Source of the DNA: Ohessyouella blattaphilus
GTDB taxonomy: Bacteria; Bacillota; Clostridia; Lachnospirales; Lachnospiraceae
Assembly: GCF_024721265.1 (NCBI RefSeq)
Contig: NZ_JAMXOC010000014.1
Coordinates: 16,821 to 80,820 of the forward strand
Length of the DNA stretch: 64,000 nt
Direction: 5' to 3'
This document shows positions 1-8,264 of the stretch, one piece after another. Both the position numbers and the translations under genes were made by a program. Numbering within the stretch: the stretch's first letter is position 1; every line of letters starts with the position of its first letter. The notes below the pieces were generated by a model. The model was given only the letters and a program-made list of their open reading frames with translations, was not told the origin of the DNA and did no database searches.

Positions 1-177
1 ACCTTACCAGGCTCTGCTCTGGCAGGCGCTCTGCTCTTACTACTTGGCGACTTAATTTCACGAACGATTATCTCCCCTGTGGTTCTACCAATTGGTGCGA
101 TTACCGCCTTCCTTGGCGGTCCTCTCTTCGTCTATCTGATTCTAAAAGGAGGCAAACAGCGTGCTACAAGTAGATAA
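1..177 (+). CDS. FecCD-family ABC permease, C-terminal end (partial)
   Basis: The frame is open from the window edge and encodes the last 58 residues of a membrane permease, ending at TAA 175-177. The tail carries the pattern GDLISRTI followed by PVVLPIGAITAFLGGPLF and a short basic end, which is the typical C-terminus of FecCD/BtuC-type permeases importing ferric siderophores, haem or cobalamin. It overlaps the downstream ATPase gene by 17 bp, so the two are translationally coupled as in fecCDE-type operons. The substrate cannot be told from this fragment. Confidence 0.85.
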   Translation, partial: TLPGSALAGALLLLLGDLISRTIISPVVLPIGAITAFLGGPLFVYLILKGGKQRATSR

Positions 178-919
178 CCTATCTTTTCAATACAAACGGG
201 GAACTCTCATTCTCGATGAGCTCGCCTTTAGAGCTAACGCTGGTGAGTGTCTAGCGATACTAGGCAATAACGGCGCCGGTAAAAGCACCTTGCTAAAGTG
301 TCTCAATAAGATTCTGCGCCCACAAACTGGCACCGTCTGCCTTGAGGAGACGTCGTTACTAAACCTTTCTAATAAAGAGCTAGCTAAGCACATGGCCTTT
401 GTGGACCAGCAAAGTCCCGAAAGTCAGCTAAGCGTTTTTGATACGATTCTTCTAGGACGACGCCCTTATCTGAATTTCGTGGCATCAAAAAAAGACAAGG
501 ACCTAGTTCAGTCGCTTCTTAACGACTTAAACCTAGAAGACCTTGCCTTTCGCCCCGTAAATGAATTAAGCGGCGGGGAACGCCAAAAGATTATGTTTGC
601 CCGGGCTCTCGCTCAACAGCCAAAAGTGCTACTAATGGACGAGCCTACCAGTAGCTTAGACCTGCGAAATAAGTGTGAGGTATTGTCTCTCACCAGAAAA
701 GTCACCCAAGCCAAAAGCATGATTACCATCGTCATTCTCCACGACCTGAATTTGAGCTTAGAATACTGTGACCGGTTCCTTTTGATGAAGGATCATCAGA
801 TTTACGCTGCCGGCGACCAGTCAATTATTACTAGCGAAGCCATCGAAGCTACCTATGGTCTTCGCGTAAACGTCCATGAACTAGATGGACGAAAGCTTGT
901 GGTGCCCATAGGTATCTAG
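161..919 (+). CDS. FecE/BtuD-type ABC transporter ATP-binding protein
   Basis: This 252-residue cytoplasmic ATPase should energise the permease just upstream. Walker A (GNNGAGKST) is at residues 35-43, the ABC signature LSGGERQ at about 136-142, and Walker B (VLLMDEP) at about 156-162, followed by an H-loop histidine in ILHDLN. Length and order match the iron-chelate/cobalamin subfamily. The start is GTG at 161, placed by an AGGAGG motif about 10 bases upstream; it lies inside the 3' end of the permease gene. The gene converges with the PucR gene, leaving only 6 bp between stop codons and no clear terminator hairpin. Confidence 0.9.
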   Translation: MLQVDNLSFQYKRGTLILDELAFRANAGECLAILGNNGAGKSTLLKCLNKILRPQTGTVCLEETSLLNLSNKELAKHMAFVDQQSPESQLSVFDTILLGRRPYLNFVASKKDKDLVQSLLNDLNLEDLAFRPVNELSGGERQKIMFARALAQQPKVLLMDEPTSSLDLRNKCEVLSLTRKVTQAKSMITIVILHDLNLSLEYCDRFLLMKDHQIYAAGDQSIITSEAIEATYGLRVNVHELDGRKLVVPIGI

Positions 920-925
920 ATAATC

Positions 926-2566
926 TTAAAAATCACTAGCAAACAAAAATTGTAACAAAACCTCCATCTTTAGCTTGGACATATGATTTGTCCAATCGAT
1001 TTCCAGAAGACTATTCACCTTGTCAATTCTTTTGCGAATAGTATTAATATGAGCGTACATTTTCTCAGCGGTGATGCTGTAATTCATATTATTTTCCAAG
1101 TAAATTTTTAGCGTATGCAAAAGCTCTGCATGCTTTTCATCCTGCATAAGCTCTCGGTACTCAGTAAGCAAGGTTTCCAACTCTTCCTTCGGAATGTCAA
1201 TCCAGGTAAACGGTCCCAGCATTTCGTCATCTAGGATACGCTTCCTAGGATAAAATTGTCTTCCCATCTCCAGCACTTTTTGACATTTCTTGATGCTCTG
1301 CTTCAACCCGGGAAGTAACTTTCCTTCTCGCAAAAAGGCAAACTCTAACTCGACACCTTCAAGGCTTTCTTCCACCTTCGTTCGAAATTCCGTAATCATC
1401 TTTTCCAAAAACTCTTTTTCAAAACCATTCTTTTCTTGGGTTTGCATTAAAATGATTCCTTCGTTCTCATCGAGAAAGGCAACTTTAGCATCCTTAGAGA
1501 TTTTACAGTTCTGGAAAATACGAAAATATTTATTTCTTTCACCACGGGCGCTTGTATCGCCCTTTTTCTGATGGAACAGAATGCAGATATAATAGGTATT
1601 CATGGATAGCCCTTGCTGTGCCGCTTGATAGAGAAGGCGCTCCGGATCTTCTCCGACGGAATTCATGACATAAAGGACAAAGTTTTCAAACCCAATATTC
1701 CCAACACTATTCGCGATGACAATCTGCTCATAAACTGCCTGCAGCAATAAATATGCAATTCGAACCGAATACTCATCATAATAATCCAGGAATTCTCGGG
1801 ATTCCATCACCACAAAGTATGCCTGCAACACTCCCCCAGCATAAATTGGTATCAGAATCCAGCTCACACGAGGACTCTCCGGATTCTTATCGTCTACCAT
1901 GCGAATCCGGGACATATGAATATAGTCGCATAAGGTGTACTGGGTATATTCCTGCTTTGGCTCCCAATAATCACTTTCATCTAGTCCATATGAATCTGAT
2001 ATTTTCTTAAAATTAGCCGAGCTATAATACCCTTCCTTTTCTCCCACATCATAAAGAAAGGCCGGAAAATTCATCTCCACCTCTACTGCCTGCAAAATCT
2101 TTTTTATTTTACGCACTCTATAAGTGGTGCTTGATAATTGAAAGGAATCATTTTGTTGTATTTGAAACCGCTTAATTGCTCTGTTCATTACAATGGTGTT
2201 CACCTGTTGCATAACATCCATATAGGCACTCTCAAACGGCATACTAATCAGCGGAATCTCATATTGATCAAAAAGGGCAATCATCTCTTCCGGTATTTTT
2301 TTTAGATGCCTCTCCCTTTTGATCATCATCCCCGCCGCTAGTTGCATGCTTCCTTCTTCAAATGCCTTTCGAATACAGTCAGGTTCCTTAGCAATCGCAT
2401 ATCCACTGGTAATAACCAATTCTTTTCCCTTTGACCATCGCAAGGAGTCTGGCGCATCCATAATCGCAATTCCTTGTAACTCTCTATGAAGACCTTTTCT
2501 GCCCGCGATTACATGAAAATCTTTAAAAAATTCTTGCGAAAGTAAATGTTGTATTGCAATTCCCAT
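926..2566 (-). CDS. PucR-family transcriptional regulator
   Basis: The 546-residue protein has the PucR layout. The N-terminal purine-catabolism-type sensor domain (about residues 5-125) includes the pattern GIAIMDAPDSLRWSKGKELVITSGYA. A GGDEF-like middle region follows, and a C-terminal helix-turn-helix of the PucR/HTH_30 type (ENNMNYSITAEKMYAHINTIRKR, split near residue 500). The family regulates catabolism of purines and other amides, usually of neighbouring genes. It sits just downstream of the M20 amidohydrolase operon on the same strand, separated by a terminator-like hairpin, which suggests it senses that operon's substrate (inference). The ATG start has a strong AGGAGGACG site. Confidence 0.85.
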   Translation of the reverse strand: MGIAIQHLLSQEFFKDFHVIAGRKGLHRELQGIAIMDAPDSLRWSKGKELVITSGYAIAKEPDCIRKAFEEGSMQLAAGMMIKRERHLKKIPEEMIALFDQYEIPLISMPFESAYMDVMQQVNTIVMNRAIKRFQIQQNDSFQLSSTTYRVRKIKKILQAVEVEMNFPAFLYDVGEKEGYYSSANFKKISDSYGLDESDYWEPKQEYTQYTLCDYIHMSRIRMVDDKNPESPRVSWILIPIYAGGVLQAYFVVMESREFLDYYDEYSVRIAYLLLQAVYEQIVIANSVGNIGFENFVLYVMNSVGEDPERLLYQAAQQGLSMNTYYICILFHQKKGDTSARGERNKYFRIFQNCKISKDAKVAFLDENEGIILMQTQEKNGFEKEFLEKMITEFRTKVEESLEGVELEFAFLREGKLLPGLKQSIKKCQKVLEMGRQFYPRKRILDDEMLGPFTWIDIPKEELETLLTEYRELMQDEKHAELLHTLKIYLENNMNYSITAEKMYAHINTIRKRIDKVNSLLEIDWTNHMSKLKMEVLLQFLFASDF

Positions 2567-2582
2567 TTTCGTCCTCCTCGGT

Positions 2583-2640
2583 ATAAAAAAAGTGTATCAC
2601 TCATTTCTAAACATTGTCAAGAAACCGGTGATACACCTTT
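2583..2640 (-). terminator. Intrinsic terminator after the amidohydrolase operon
   Basis: GTGTATCAC (2592-2600) and GTGATACAC (2628-2636) form a 9-bp stem with a long loop of about 27 nt. Read on the minus strand the stem runs directly into seven T residues. It lies between the amidohydrolase stop and the PucR start, so it could partly separate PucR expression from the operon. The long loop makes an attenuator an alternative. Confidence 0.6.
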
Positions 2641-2669
2641 GTTGGTCTTCCTATTTATACGAACCCTGG

Positions 2670-4034
2670 TTATTCCTGATACATCGGCTCATAGCTCTTT
2701 TTCTTTTCGTCGAACTCTTTTTGGATTGCTTCACGAACCTCTGGCTTGGTATATAAATCATAGGCAATCCCAGCAATTACCTTGCCTGCATCCAAGGCCC
2801 CTTTTTCACCAATGGTACTTCCTGCTGAGGCTGTCGCCTGCCAAGTATGGGGGGCGACCCCCGTTGGCCAGCATGTAGTAGTGAACATACACATCGGCAT
2901 AATCTGGCTCACATCTCCACTATCAGAGGAACCTGTCAACGGAATCTTCTCATACAGATTTCTCGGTTCTACTCCTACAGGCAATGGCGCTCCGTTCGTT
3001 CCCAGTAATTTATCCATTCTTTGCAGATTGGTTTCTATGACCTGATCATTTAGTTTCTTAGCAAACGCTACTTCTTCTGCCGTATAAACAGAAAGTTCCG
3101 CCTCTTTTAGATTTTCGTAAGTCAAATCCGCATACGCATGATTCTCCTGCATCTCACAACAGCCATAATCTACCTTCATTTCTACGGTGGTCTCCGTCAT
3201 CAGCGCCGCTCCATCTGCTGCTTTTTTGACCCTCTTGATGATGTCTTTTACGTCAGAGATATATGGCGCTCTCACATAATACCAAGACCCTGCCCTTGGC
3301 GGAACAATATTCGGAGCAAATCCGCCACTGTCGGTTGTATAGTGGATTCTCGCCTGAGAAATTACATGCTCCCGCAAATAATTCACGCCTACATTCATAA
3401 GCTCTACTGCATCCAAGGCACTTCGTCCTACTTCCGGGGCAAAGGCGGCATGGGAGCTGATTCCCTTGAATTCAAAATGAACGGAGGCACTGGCCAGATA
3501 ACCGCTATCATATACCATATTAGAGTTCATTGGATGCCAGCTAATGGCAAAATCACAACCATCAAACATCTGATAATGTGCCATCTTCACCTTGCCACAT
3601 AAGAGTTCCTCTTCCGGACAGCCGTAGAAACGTACCGTTCCTGGCAATTTATCCTCTTCCAAAAAGCGTTTTATGGCAATGGCTCCAAGGGCGGCCGCAG
3701 TGCCTAAGAGATTATGTCCACAGCCATGTCCAGGAGCACCTTCTTCGATAGGTTCTTTTACGTCTGTCACCTTTTGTGACAATCCAGGAAGCGCATCAAA
3801 CTCTCCTAAAATCGCAATCACCGGACTCCCTGAACCATACTCAGCATAGAATGCGTGTTCCATCTTCTCTTCATTAACAATTACAAAGCCTTCTTCTTTT
3901 AACATCTGGCGAAAATAATTCGCCCCCTCTTTCTCGGTGCCGCCGATTTCTGGCTGATTCCAAATCGTGCGACAGCTTTTTTGACACAAATCATCAAGGC
4001 TTTTTACAATTCCCTGTACTTCTTTCTTATTCAC
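2670..4034 (-). CDS. M20-family amidohydrolase (AbgB-like)
   Basis: This 454-residue cytosolic metallohydrolase belongs to the M20D/AbgB-like group, whose members cleave amide bonds in small N-acyl amino acids or p-aminobenzoyl-glutamate. Metal-site motifs are visible: GHGCGHN near residue 120, PEEELLCGK near 155, and a histidine in APHTW near 400. The sequence EFDALPGL precedes the first motif as in the family. It starts with GTG after GGAGGGG. The two upstream membrane-protein genes end 12 bp before it, so imported amides are probably hydrolysed here. The exact substrate is unknown. Confidence 0.85.
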   Translation of the reverse strand: MNKKEVQGIVKSLDDLCQKSCRTIWNQPEIGGTEKEGANYFRQMLKEEGFVIVNEEKMEHAFYAEYGSGSPVIAILGEFDALPGLSQKVTDVKEPIEEGAPGHGCGHNLLGTAAALGAIAIKRFLEEDKLPGTVRFYGCPEEELLCGKVKMAHYQMFDGCDFAISWHPMNSNMVYDSGYLASASVHFEFKGISSHAAFAPEVGRSALDAVELMNVGVNYLREHVISQARIHYTTDSGGFAPNIVPPRAGSWYYVRAPYISDVKDIIKRVKKAADGAALMTETTVEMKVDYGCCEMQENHAYADLTYENLKEAELSVYTAEEVAFAKKLNDQVIETNLQRMDKLLGTNGAPLPVGVEPRNLYEKIPLTGSSDSGDVSQIMPMCMFTTTCWPTGVAPHTWQATASAGSTIGEKGALDAGKVIAGIAYDLYTKPEVREAIQKEFDEKKKSYEPMYQE

Positions 4035-4046
4035 TGAAACCCCTCC

Positions 4047-4736
4047 CTAGCTTTTTGCTTTATTCTTTAAAGTTGCCAGCCCAATTAAAATACTTGCAAA
4101 TACGCAGCCAAGTGTTCCGAGCCAGTTAGATGCTCCCGGCAACCAGTTAAACACGCCTAGACCAATAGCCGTATATAAAGTCACTGCAATTAAAACCATA
4201 ACCAAACTGTGCTTCTCCATTTTCAGTCCAAACTGAACCAAAAGTGCTCCAAACAGTGCTGGAAGTAAATAATTAAGCGCGGCTTTTATCGAGTCTGGCA
4301 GCATGGATAAGACAGAACTTCCAAGGATGGCCCCAATCGTCAAGACAGCGATATTAATAATGATGGATACTGCCATACCAATGGTGGCAACCACAGAACC
4401 TTTCTCTGTCCCCGGCTCCACATCCGCCGCCACCTGGGCCATACTGGCACAGGGGATACGCATATTAGAAATATTCCCTGATAAAAAGGCCATATACGTT
4501 CCCGCCGGTCCTACTACCGGAAAATACGAAATCGGTTCTACAAACCAAAGTACACCAAACGCACTTGCACCACTGATAAATGCGGTTAATAACGCTGCCG
4601 GTTTTGGTACGAGTCCATATACTATCGCCAACATAACTGCTGGGGTAAACGCTAAGACGACACCAAGGTATCCCGTGATTTTACCGATTCTATTGACACT
4701 TGGCATATATTTATCTTTATAAAAATTTTCACTCAT
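4047..4736 (-). CDS. Polytopic membrane protein, probable transporter partner of the DUF5058-like protein
   Basis: The 229-residue protein is almost entirely hydrophobic with about six membrane segments. It has a short polar N-terminus and a glycine/proline-rich central stretch (PISYFPVVGPAGTYMAF near residue 70) of the kind that lines transport paths. I do not recognise a characterised family. It lies 16 bp downstream of the DUF5058-like gene and 12 bp upstream of the M20 hydrolase. The simplest reading is that the two membrane proteins form a two-component importer for the hydrolase substrate, without an ABC ATPase or binding protein. RBS GAGGGAGG precedes the ATG. Confidence 0.6.
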   Translation of the reverse strand: MSENFYKDKYMPSVNRIGKITGYLGVVLAFTPAVMLAIVYGLVPKPAALLTAFISGASAFGVLWFVEPISYFPVVGPAGTYMAFLSGNISNMRIPCASMAQVAADVEPGTEKGSVVATIGMAVSIIINIAVLTIGAILGSSVLSMLPDSIKAALNYLLPALFGALLVQFGLKMEKHSLVMVLIAVTLYTAIGLGVFNWLPGASNWLGTLGCVFASILIGLATLKNKAKS

Positions 4737-4752
4737 GCTTCTTATCCTCCCT

Positions 4753-5496
4753 CTAAATGATTGCCGTAATGATCATGGCGCCGATAATCGTGATTGTTAG
4801 TGACCATTCTTTTAACCAACCAATTTCCTTTTTATCTGCGAGCGTTGTTAATACAAACATAATAACCGCCCCCAAGATACAGGCAATGGCATTTTTGTTG
4901 GCTCCTGCCATGGCGACCGCATCGGCTTTCTGAATAAGGAAATAAATTGGTTTGGATAGATGACTTGCTACCATCGCTGAGAACACACCAATAATTGCGG
5001 CTGAGGCAATCGTCGTTAATGTTCCTGAATTTCCCTTCGAGAGCTTATGCTCGATTTTGTCCATTTTGTTTGCCGAGAATGTGGCAAAAAGTACCCACCC
5101 CACTGAACAGAGAATCATTGTCCAGACAGCCATCGCCAAGGCCTCTTTTGTCATTGGATCTGTGCCAAGAGTTACGCCCACGGCCGAAGTTCCTAGTCCT
5201 GCGGCAATTGACTCGAACATTACGGAACCAATCATCGAAAGTCTCATCCATCCGACTGGGGCTCCTACGGTAATTAGTAGCGAAAGCATACTACTTAAGA
5301 CAACGATTGCTGGTCCTATTGAAGTCACCGCACTACTCTTTATCGCTTTCTTCATCTGTGTGTCTGTGAGACCCAGCTTTTTACCAGCCCCATACGCTCC
5401 TTTTGCAAATAGTATTGCCTGTATTACGACAAATACTACGGGAATTCCACATGCTATCCACATGGGCGCGCCATTTGCAATCTTCATTACATCCAT
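4753..5496 (-). CDS. DUF5058-like membrane protein
   Basis: I place the start at ATG 5496 (247 residues), where AAGGAGGAAG sits about 6 bases upstream. The open frame continues to 5625, but that extension is lysine/phenylalanine-rich and covers the operator region. The protein has roughly six to seven membrane helices and the DUF5058-like pattern of an N-terminal MWIACGIPVVFVVIQA helix, then LGLTDTQMKKAIKSS, then a helix with GAPVGWMRLSMIGSVMFE. The family is uncharacterised. As first gene of the operon with a second membrane protein and an M20 hydrolase it is likely a transporter subunit (inference). Confidence 0.65.
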   Translation of the reverse strand: MDVMKIANGAPMWIACGIPVVFVVIQAILFAKGAYGAGKKLGLTDTQMKKAIKSSAVTSIGPAIVVLSSMLSLLITVGAPVGWMRLSMIGSVMFESIAAGLGTSAVGVTLGTDPMTKEALAMAVWTMILCSVGWVLFATFSANKMDKIEHKLSKGNSGTLTTIASAAIIGVFSAMVASHLSKPIYFLIQKADAVAMAGANKNAIACILGAVIMFVLTTLADKKEIGWLKEWSLTITIIGAMIITAII

Positions 5497-5571
5497 CTTC
5501 TCTTCCTCCTTCGTTTTTCTCTTTCCCAAATATTCTAGATACATCATACTTTCTGGCGCAAAAATAAAAAA

Positions 5572-5624
5572 TGAAAATATTTTCACTTTTAATCTTTTTT
5601 CGAAGAACAGTGAAAATATTTTCA
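5572..5624. promoter_or_regulatory. Paired 14-bp palindromic operators
   Basis: TGAAAATATTTTCA occurs twice as a perfect palindrome, at 5572-5585 and 5611-5624, centres 39 bp apart. The flanks extend the symmetry so that the two sites are also inverted copies of one another over 20 bp. They lie 76-128 bp upstream of the DUF5058-like start, suitable for a repressor or looping regulator. TGAAA-N-TTTCA half-sites are typical of RpiR/MurR regulators in Firmicutes. The adjacent PucR protein is the other candidate binder. Confidence 0.65.
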
Positions 5625-5650
5625 TTTTTGTTATGAATATTTGTTGTTTT

Positions 5651-5734
5651 TTACGCTGTCATAAATAAGTACAAGTAAAACAGCACTATCACTAGTATAA
5701 TCGCCCCTAGAGCATAAAGTATTTTCTTCTTCAT
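5651..5734 (-). CDS. 27-aa single-span membrane peptide
   Basis: A 27-codon frame starts at ATG 5734 with GGAGG 7-8 bases upstream, inside the end of the DUF4230 gene, and stops at TAA 5651. The peptide begins MKKK and then has about 20 hydrophobic residues (ILYALGAIILVIVLFYLYLF), enough for one membrane span. It sits 14 bp after the DUF4230 stop and is probably co-translated with it. The good RBS, basic start and clean helix argue for a real gene. Function unknown. Confidence 0.5.
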   Translation of the reverse strand: MKKKILYALGAIILVIVLFYLYLFMTA

Positions 5735-5748
5735 CCCGGTTCCTCCGT

Positions 5749-6357
5749 TTATTTGTCTACAAAAGTTATGGTGTATTCATTCAAATCATACACGTTACCA
5801 ATAAAACCTCTTAACACTGTCTCGGCATTGCTCCGGGCATTTTCTAACAAACCATTGCTGATTGCATCCTCTTCAGCATTCTTCTTCATGCCCTTAAGCG
5901 CCTCGTTATTATCTTCAAGGCCAATCTGGGTGTAAATACTTTCATCCTCGTGATACACCTTAAAGGACTCGGTATCGAGATCGCTACTTAGGATCTTCGC
6001 TTCTGGAAGTTTGACCTCTATCTCTTTATTGTCCTTTTCGCTCCACTCAATCTCACCAAAATCATAACCGGCTTTGATAACGATATCGTAGCTATATACG
6101 TACTTGCTCTGGGTAAACGGGATTTTGATGTTGAATAGCTCTCTTGAGTTATCCGTCACATTCACCTCTGTGCAATAGGCCGACTGGGTTGCTAACTCGC
6201 CAATATCTTCAAACCCTAGCTTCGTGGTCTTACTCTCCGTAAGTCGGGACACCTGAAAGCCTAGCGCAAAGAACACCGCAACAGCTAAGACGATAGCAAC
6301 CAAAATTACGATTTTTTTGAGCTTTTTACTAATTACCTTCTTTTTTTGTTCTTTCAT
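5749..6357 (-). CDS. DUF4230 membrane-anchored protein
   Basis: The 202-residue protein has a lysine-rich cytoplasmic start, one membrane segment (about residues 16-36) and an extracytoplasmic domain matching DUF4230 in length and pattern. Visible features are a polar stretch with IPFTQSKYVYSYDI, GYDFGEIEW, then LPEAKILSSDLDTESFKVYHE, and a C-terminal helix before GNVYDLNEYTITF. The family is uncharacterised. RBS AAGGAATGAGG precedes the ATG. A perfect 18-bp hairpin lies 18 bp upstream of the start and could regulate it. Confidence 0.75.
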   Translation of the reverse strand: MKEQKKKVISKKLKKIVILVAIVLAVAVFFALGFQVSRLTESKTTKLGFEDIGELATQSAYCTEVNVTDNSRELFNIKIPFTQSKYVYSYDIVIKAGYDFGEIEWSEKDNKEIEVKLPEAKILSSDLDTESFKVYHEDESIYTQIGLEDNNEALKGMKKNAEEDAISNGLLENARSNAETVLRGFIGNVYDLNEYTITFVDK

Positions 6358-6375
6358 ACCTCATTCCTTTCTAAT

Positions 6376-6414
6376 GCTTCATCCAAAGCTTCAATGTGAA
6401 GCTTTGGATGAAGC
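6376..6414. repeat. Perfect 18-bp inverted repeat with 3-nt loop
   Basis: GCTTCATCCAAAGCTTCA (6376-6393) is followed after ATG (6394-6396) by its exact reverse complement (6397-6414). It lies between the RloB stop and the DUF4230 start. There is no T-run on the minus side, so a classical terminator is not fully supported. A terminator, RNA-processing site, operator or short mobile palindrome are possible. Confidence 0.7.
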
Positions 6415-6463
6415 TTATAATTTATTCCTGTTATGATAATTATCATCAAGATGGCTACGTTAT

Positions 6464-7033
6464 TCACGACTTAATTTTCATAATCAATGCACCGATATTG
6501 GTTGATTGATAATCAAAGTCGATTTTCGAAATTCCACCTGCATTCTTTACTGCCTGATCCACGTTTTTAATCATCTTCTCCAATTGTTCAGTATCAGCCT
6601 TAACATAATCCGTCTGCAAATGCCTACTCAGTTTATTTTTCAACACAGATTTTGAGTACAGACGAGGGGTTATTTCTTCAAAATGAGCCAGGAGCCACAC
6701 TTCAAATGTCAAATTTGAGAAACCAACTTCAAACGCCTCATCTTTGGCTCGTTGAAACATTTTCTGCAAATCTTGATTAGAGAACTCATCCTTATCAAAG
6801 ACCACAAATATTTCTGTCGTCCTGTCGCGTCTAAAATTAAAATCGTTTTGTACCAAGCGTTTTGCTTTTTCAATCCAAGTCTGGCCACTATTTTCCAAAA
6901 CTACTGTTTTGATTTTTACATTAGATAGACGGAGCCTCTGACGCAAAAAATCAAAGTACTTCTGCTCTGTCTCTCCTTCAACAAGAATGAAGATTTTCCT
7001 TTTTTCCTTCTTCCCTTTTCTATTTCGTGCCAT
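6464..7033 (-). CDS. RloB-like TOPRIM-type nuclease subunit
   Basis: This 189-residue protein matches RloB-like proteins. The N-terminal strand ILVEGETEQKYF contains the acidic residue of a TOPRIM-like fold (E21 region), and FVVFDKDEF (D80, D82) supplies the DxD pair. A conserved helix with NLTFEVWLLAHFE follows. Such proteins pair with an AAA15-class ATPase and resemble the ATPase/TOPRIM pairs of PARIS and OLD systems that abort phage infection. The gene overlaps the ATPase gene by 14 bp, so the two are coupled. The defence role is inferred from architecture. Confidence 0.75.
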   Translation of the reverse strand: MARNRKGKKEKRKIFILVEGETEQKYFDFLRQRLRLSNVKIKTVVLENSGQTWIEKAKRLVQNDFNFRRDRTTEIFVVFDKDEFSNQDLQKMFQRAKDEAFEVGFSNLTFEVWLLAHFEEITPRLYSKSVLKNKLSRHLQTDYVKADTEQLEKMIKNVDQAVKNAGGISKIDFDYQSTNIGALIMKIKS

Positions 7034-8249
7034 TCAAGCCCTCCGCGACCTCTAATAATACAGTCTTGTTGATAATCTGCGAAGCCCCAAATCGTCCTTC
7101 AAGATAACGTTTCTTATAGCCAAAATCGCTACGACGAAGAGCGTCATCCTCAAAGTCATAGATAGAGAATAATTCTGTTTCACCATATTGGTTCTTTTCC
7201 GCAAACCAAATCTGGTCTTGACGTAGGTGATAATCCATGAGTGACAGTTCATGGGTAGTTAGAATAAATTGATTCGTTTGCTTTTCATCAGTAAATACGT
7301 CGAGTAAAGCCTCCGCCAATTCGATATGAAAAGAACGATCAAACTCATCGATAAGTAAAACTTTACTTGCGTTTTCATTATGCAAAATATATAAGGCAAG
7401 GAACATGAACACTTTTGTACCTGTGCTTTCATTATTAAAGTGAATCTGAAATTCCCGTGTTTCTGATTGATGGGTACTATATACATCGTAAACTGTAGTA
7501 TAATTCAACTCAGGATTTGTTTGAATTACTGGCCCACCTTCGCCAAGATCAAACTGAATATTCGGTTGCGCTTCTTTACGCTCTCTAACTTCCACGTCTG
7601 TAATATTGAAATCTGCTGCCCGAAGAAACTTCAGAAATTCCTTTTTAAAAATTGGCTCCGAAAGCGACTTGAATAGTACATTGGGAATTTGATCCGTATT
7701 GACCACAATCAAATCTTCTAGAAACCATGAATAAGCAATTTTCGCTTCCTCTACGTTATTGGATTGAGCAAAAAAAAGCACATTTTGATTCTTTCTAATA
7801 TTTTTCTTTAGTGGTTGCAGCTGCGCTGGAAGAATTGCAAACTCCTGAGCTTGACGGTCAAAAACAATTTCTTCATTAACGCCAAGAATCTCTTTAGCAA
7901 TTTCCAATTCATTGTATTCTATAATGTAGTCAAAACGTTTTTCATTTTTTAAAAATGATATCTTGAACGTAGTATTTTCATTATTATAGCCAAATGTATC
8001 CGTTGGTAATTTTTGAGATATACTGAGAGTGGGCTGCAAAATCAAATATTTTAGTACAGAGAGTGCATTTATTAAATTTGTTTTGCCATTCGCATTACCA
8101 CCGAAAAGCACTGCTGTTTTGAGTAACTTTTCTTTACCTACCTCCATAACATTATTTTTATGCTTACGTACGTTCTTCCCCTTCTCCATTGAGAAGCTGT
8201 TTTCATTCTTGAACGATCTGAAGTTGGTGACTTGAAAATCAATTAACAT
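7020..8249 (-). CDS. AAA15-family ATPase, partner of RloB
   Basis: The 409-residue SMC/RecF-like ATPase (COG1106 type) has an N-terminal strand MLIDFQVTNFRSF, Walker A GGNANGKT at residues 50-57, a signature-like region with NNESTGTKVF, Walker B VLLIDEFDRSFH near residue 310, and a switch motif LTTHELSL. It starts at ATG with AGGAGG nearby and is the first gene of a two-gene transcript with RloB. In ATPase/TOPRIM defence pairs this subunit senses a phage trigger and controls the nuclease (family knowledge). The promoter is wrapped in inverted repeats, suggesting tight control. Confidence 0.8.
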   Translation of the reverse strand: MLIDFQVTNFRSFKNENSFSMEKGKNVRKHKNNVMEVGKEKLLKTAVLFGGNANGKTNLINALSVLKYLILQPTLSISQKLPTDTFGYNNENTTFKISFLKNEKRFDYIIEYNELEIAKEILGVNEEIVFDRQAQEFAILPAQLQPLKKNIRKNQNVLFFAQSNNVEEAKIAYSWFLEDLIVVNTDQIPNVLFKSLSEPIFKKEFLKFLRAADFNITDVEVRERKEAQPNIQFDLGEGGPVIQTNPELNYTTVYDVYSTHQSETREFQIHFNNESTGTKVFMFLALYILHNENASKVLLIDEFDRSFHIELAEALLDVFTDEKQTNQFILTTHELSLMDYHLRQDQIWFAEKNQYGETELFSIYDFEDDALRRSDFGYKKRYLEGRFGASQIINKTVLLEVAEGLNGTK

Positions 8250-8264
8250 AGCAGCCTCCTAATT

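Noticed and set aside
3138..3602. Plus-strand 154-codon frame opposite the M20 hydrolase
   Set aside because: The minus strand has clear M20 motifs; the plus frame has no family features.
5497..5625. N-terminal extension of the DUF5058-like protein
   Set aside because: It covers the palindromic operators, has no RBS, and a strong RBS precedes the internal ATG at 5496.
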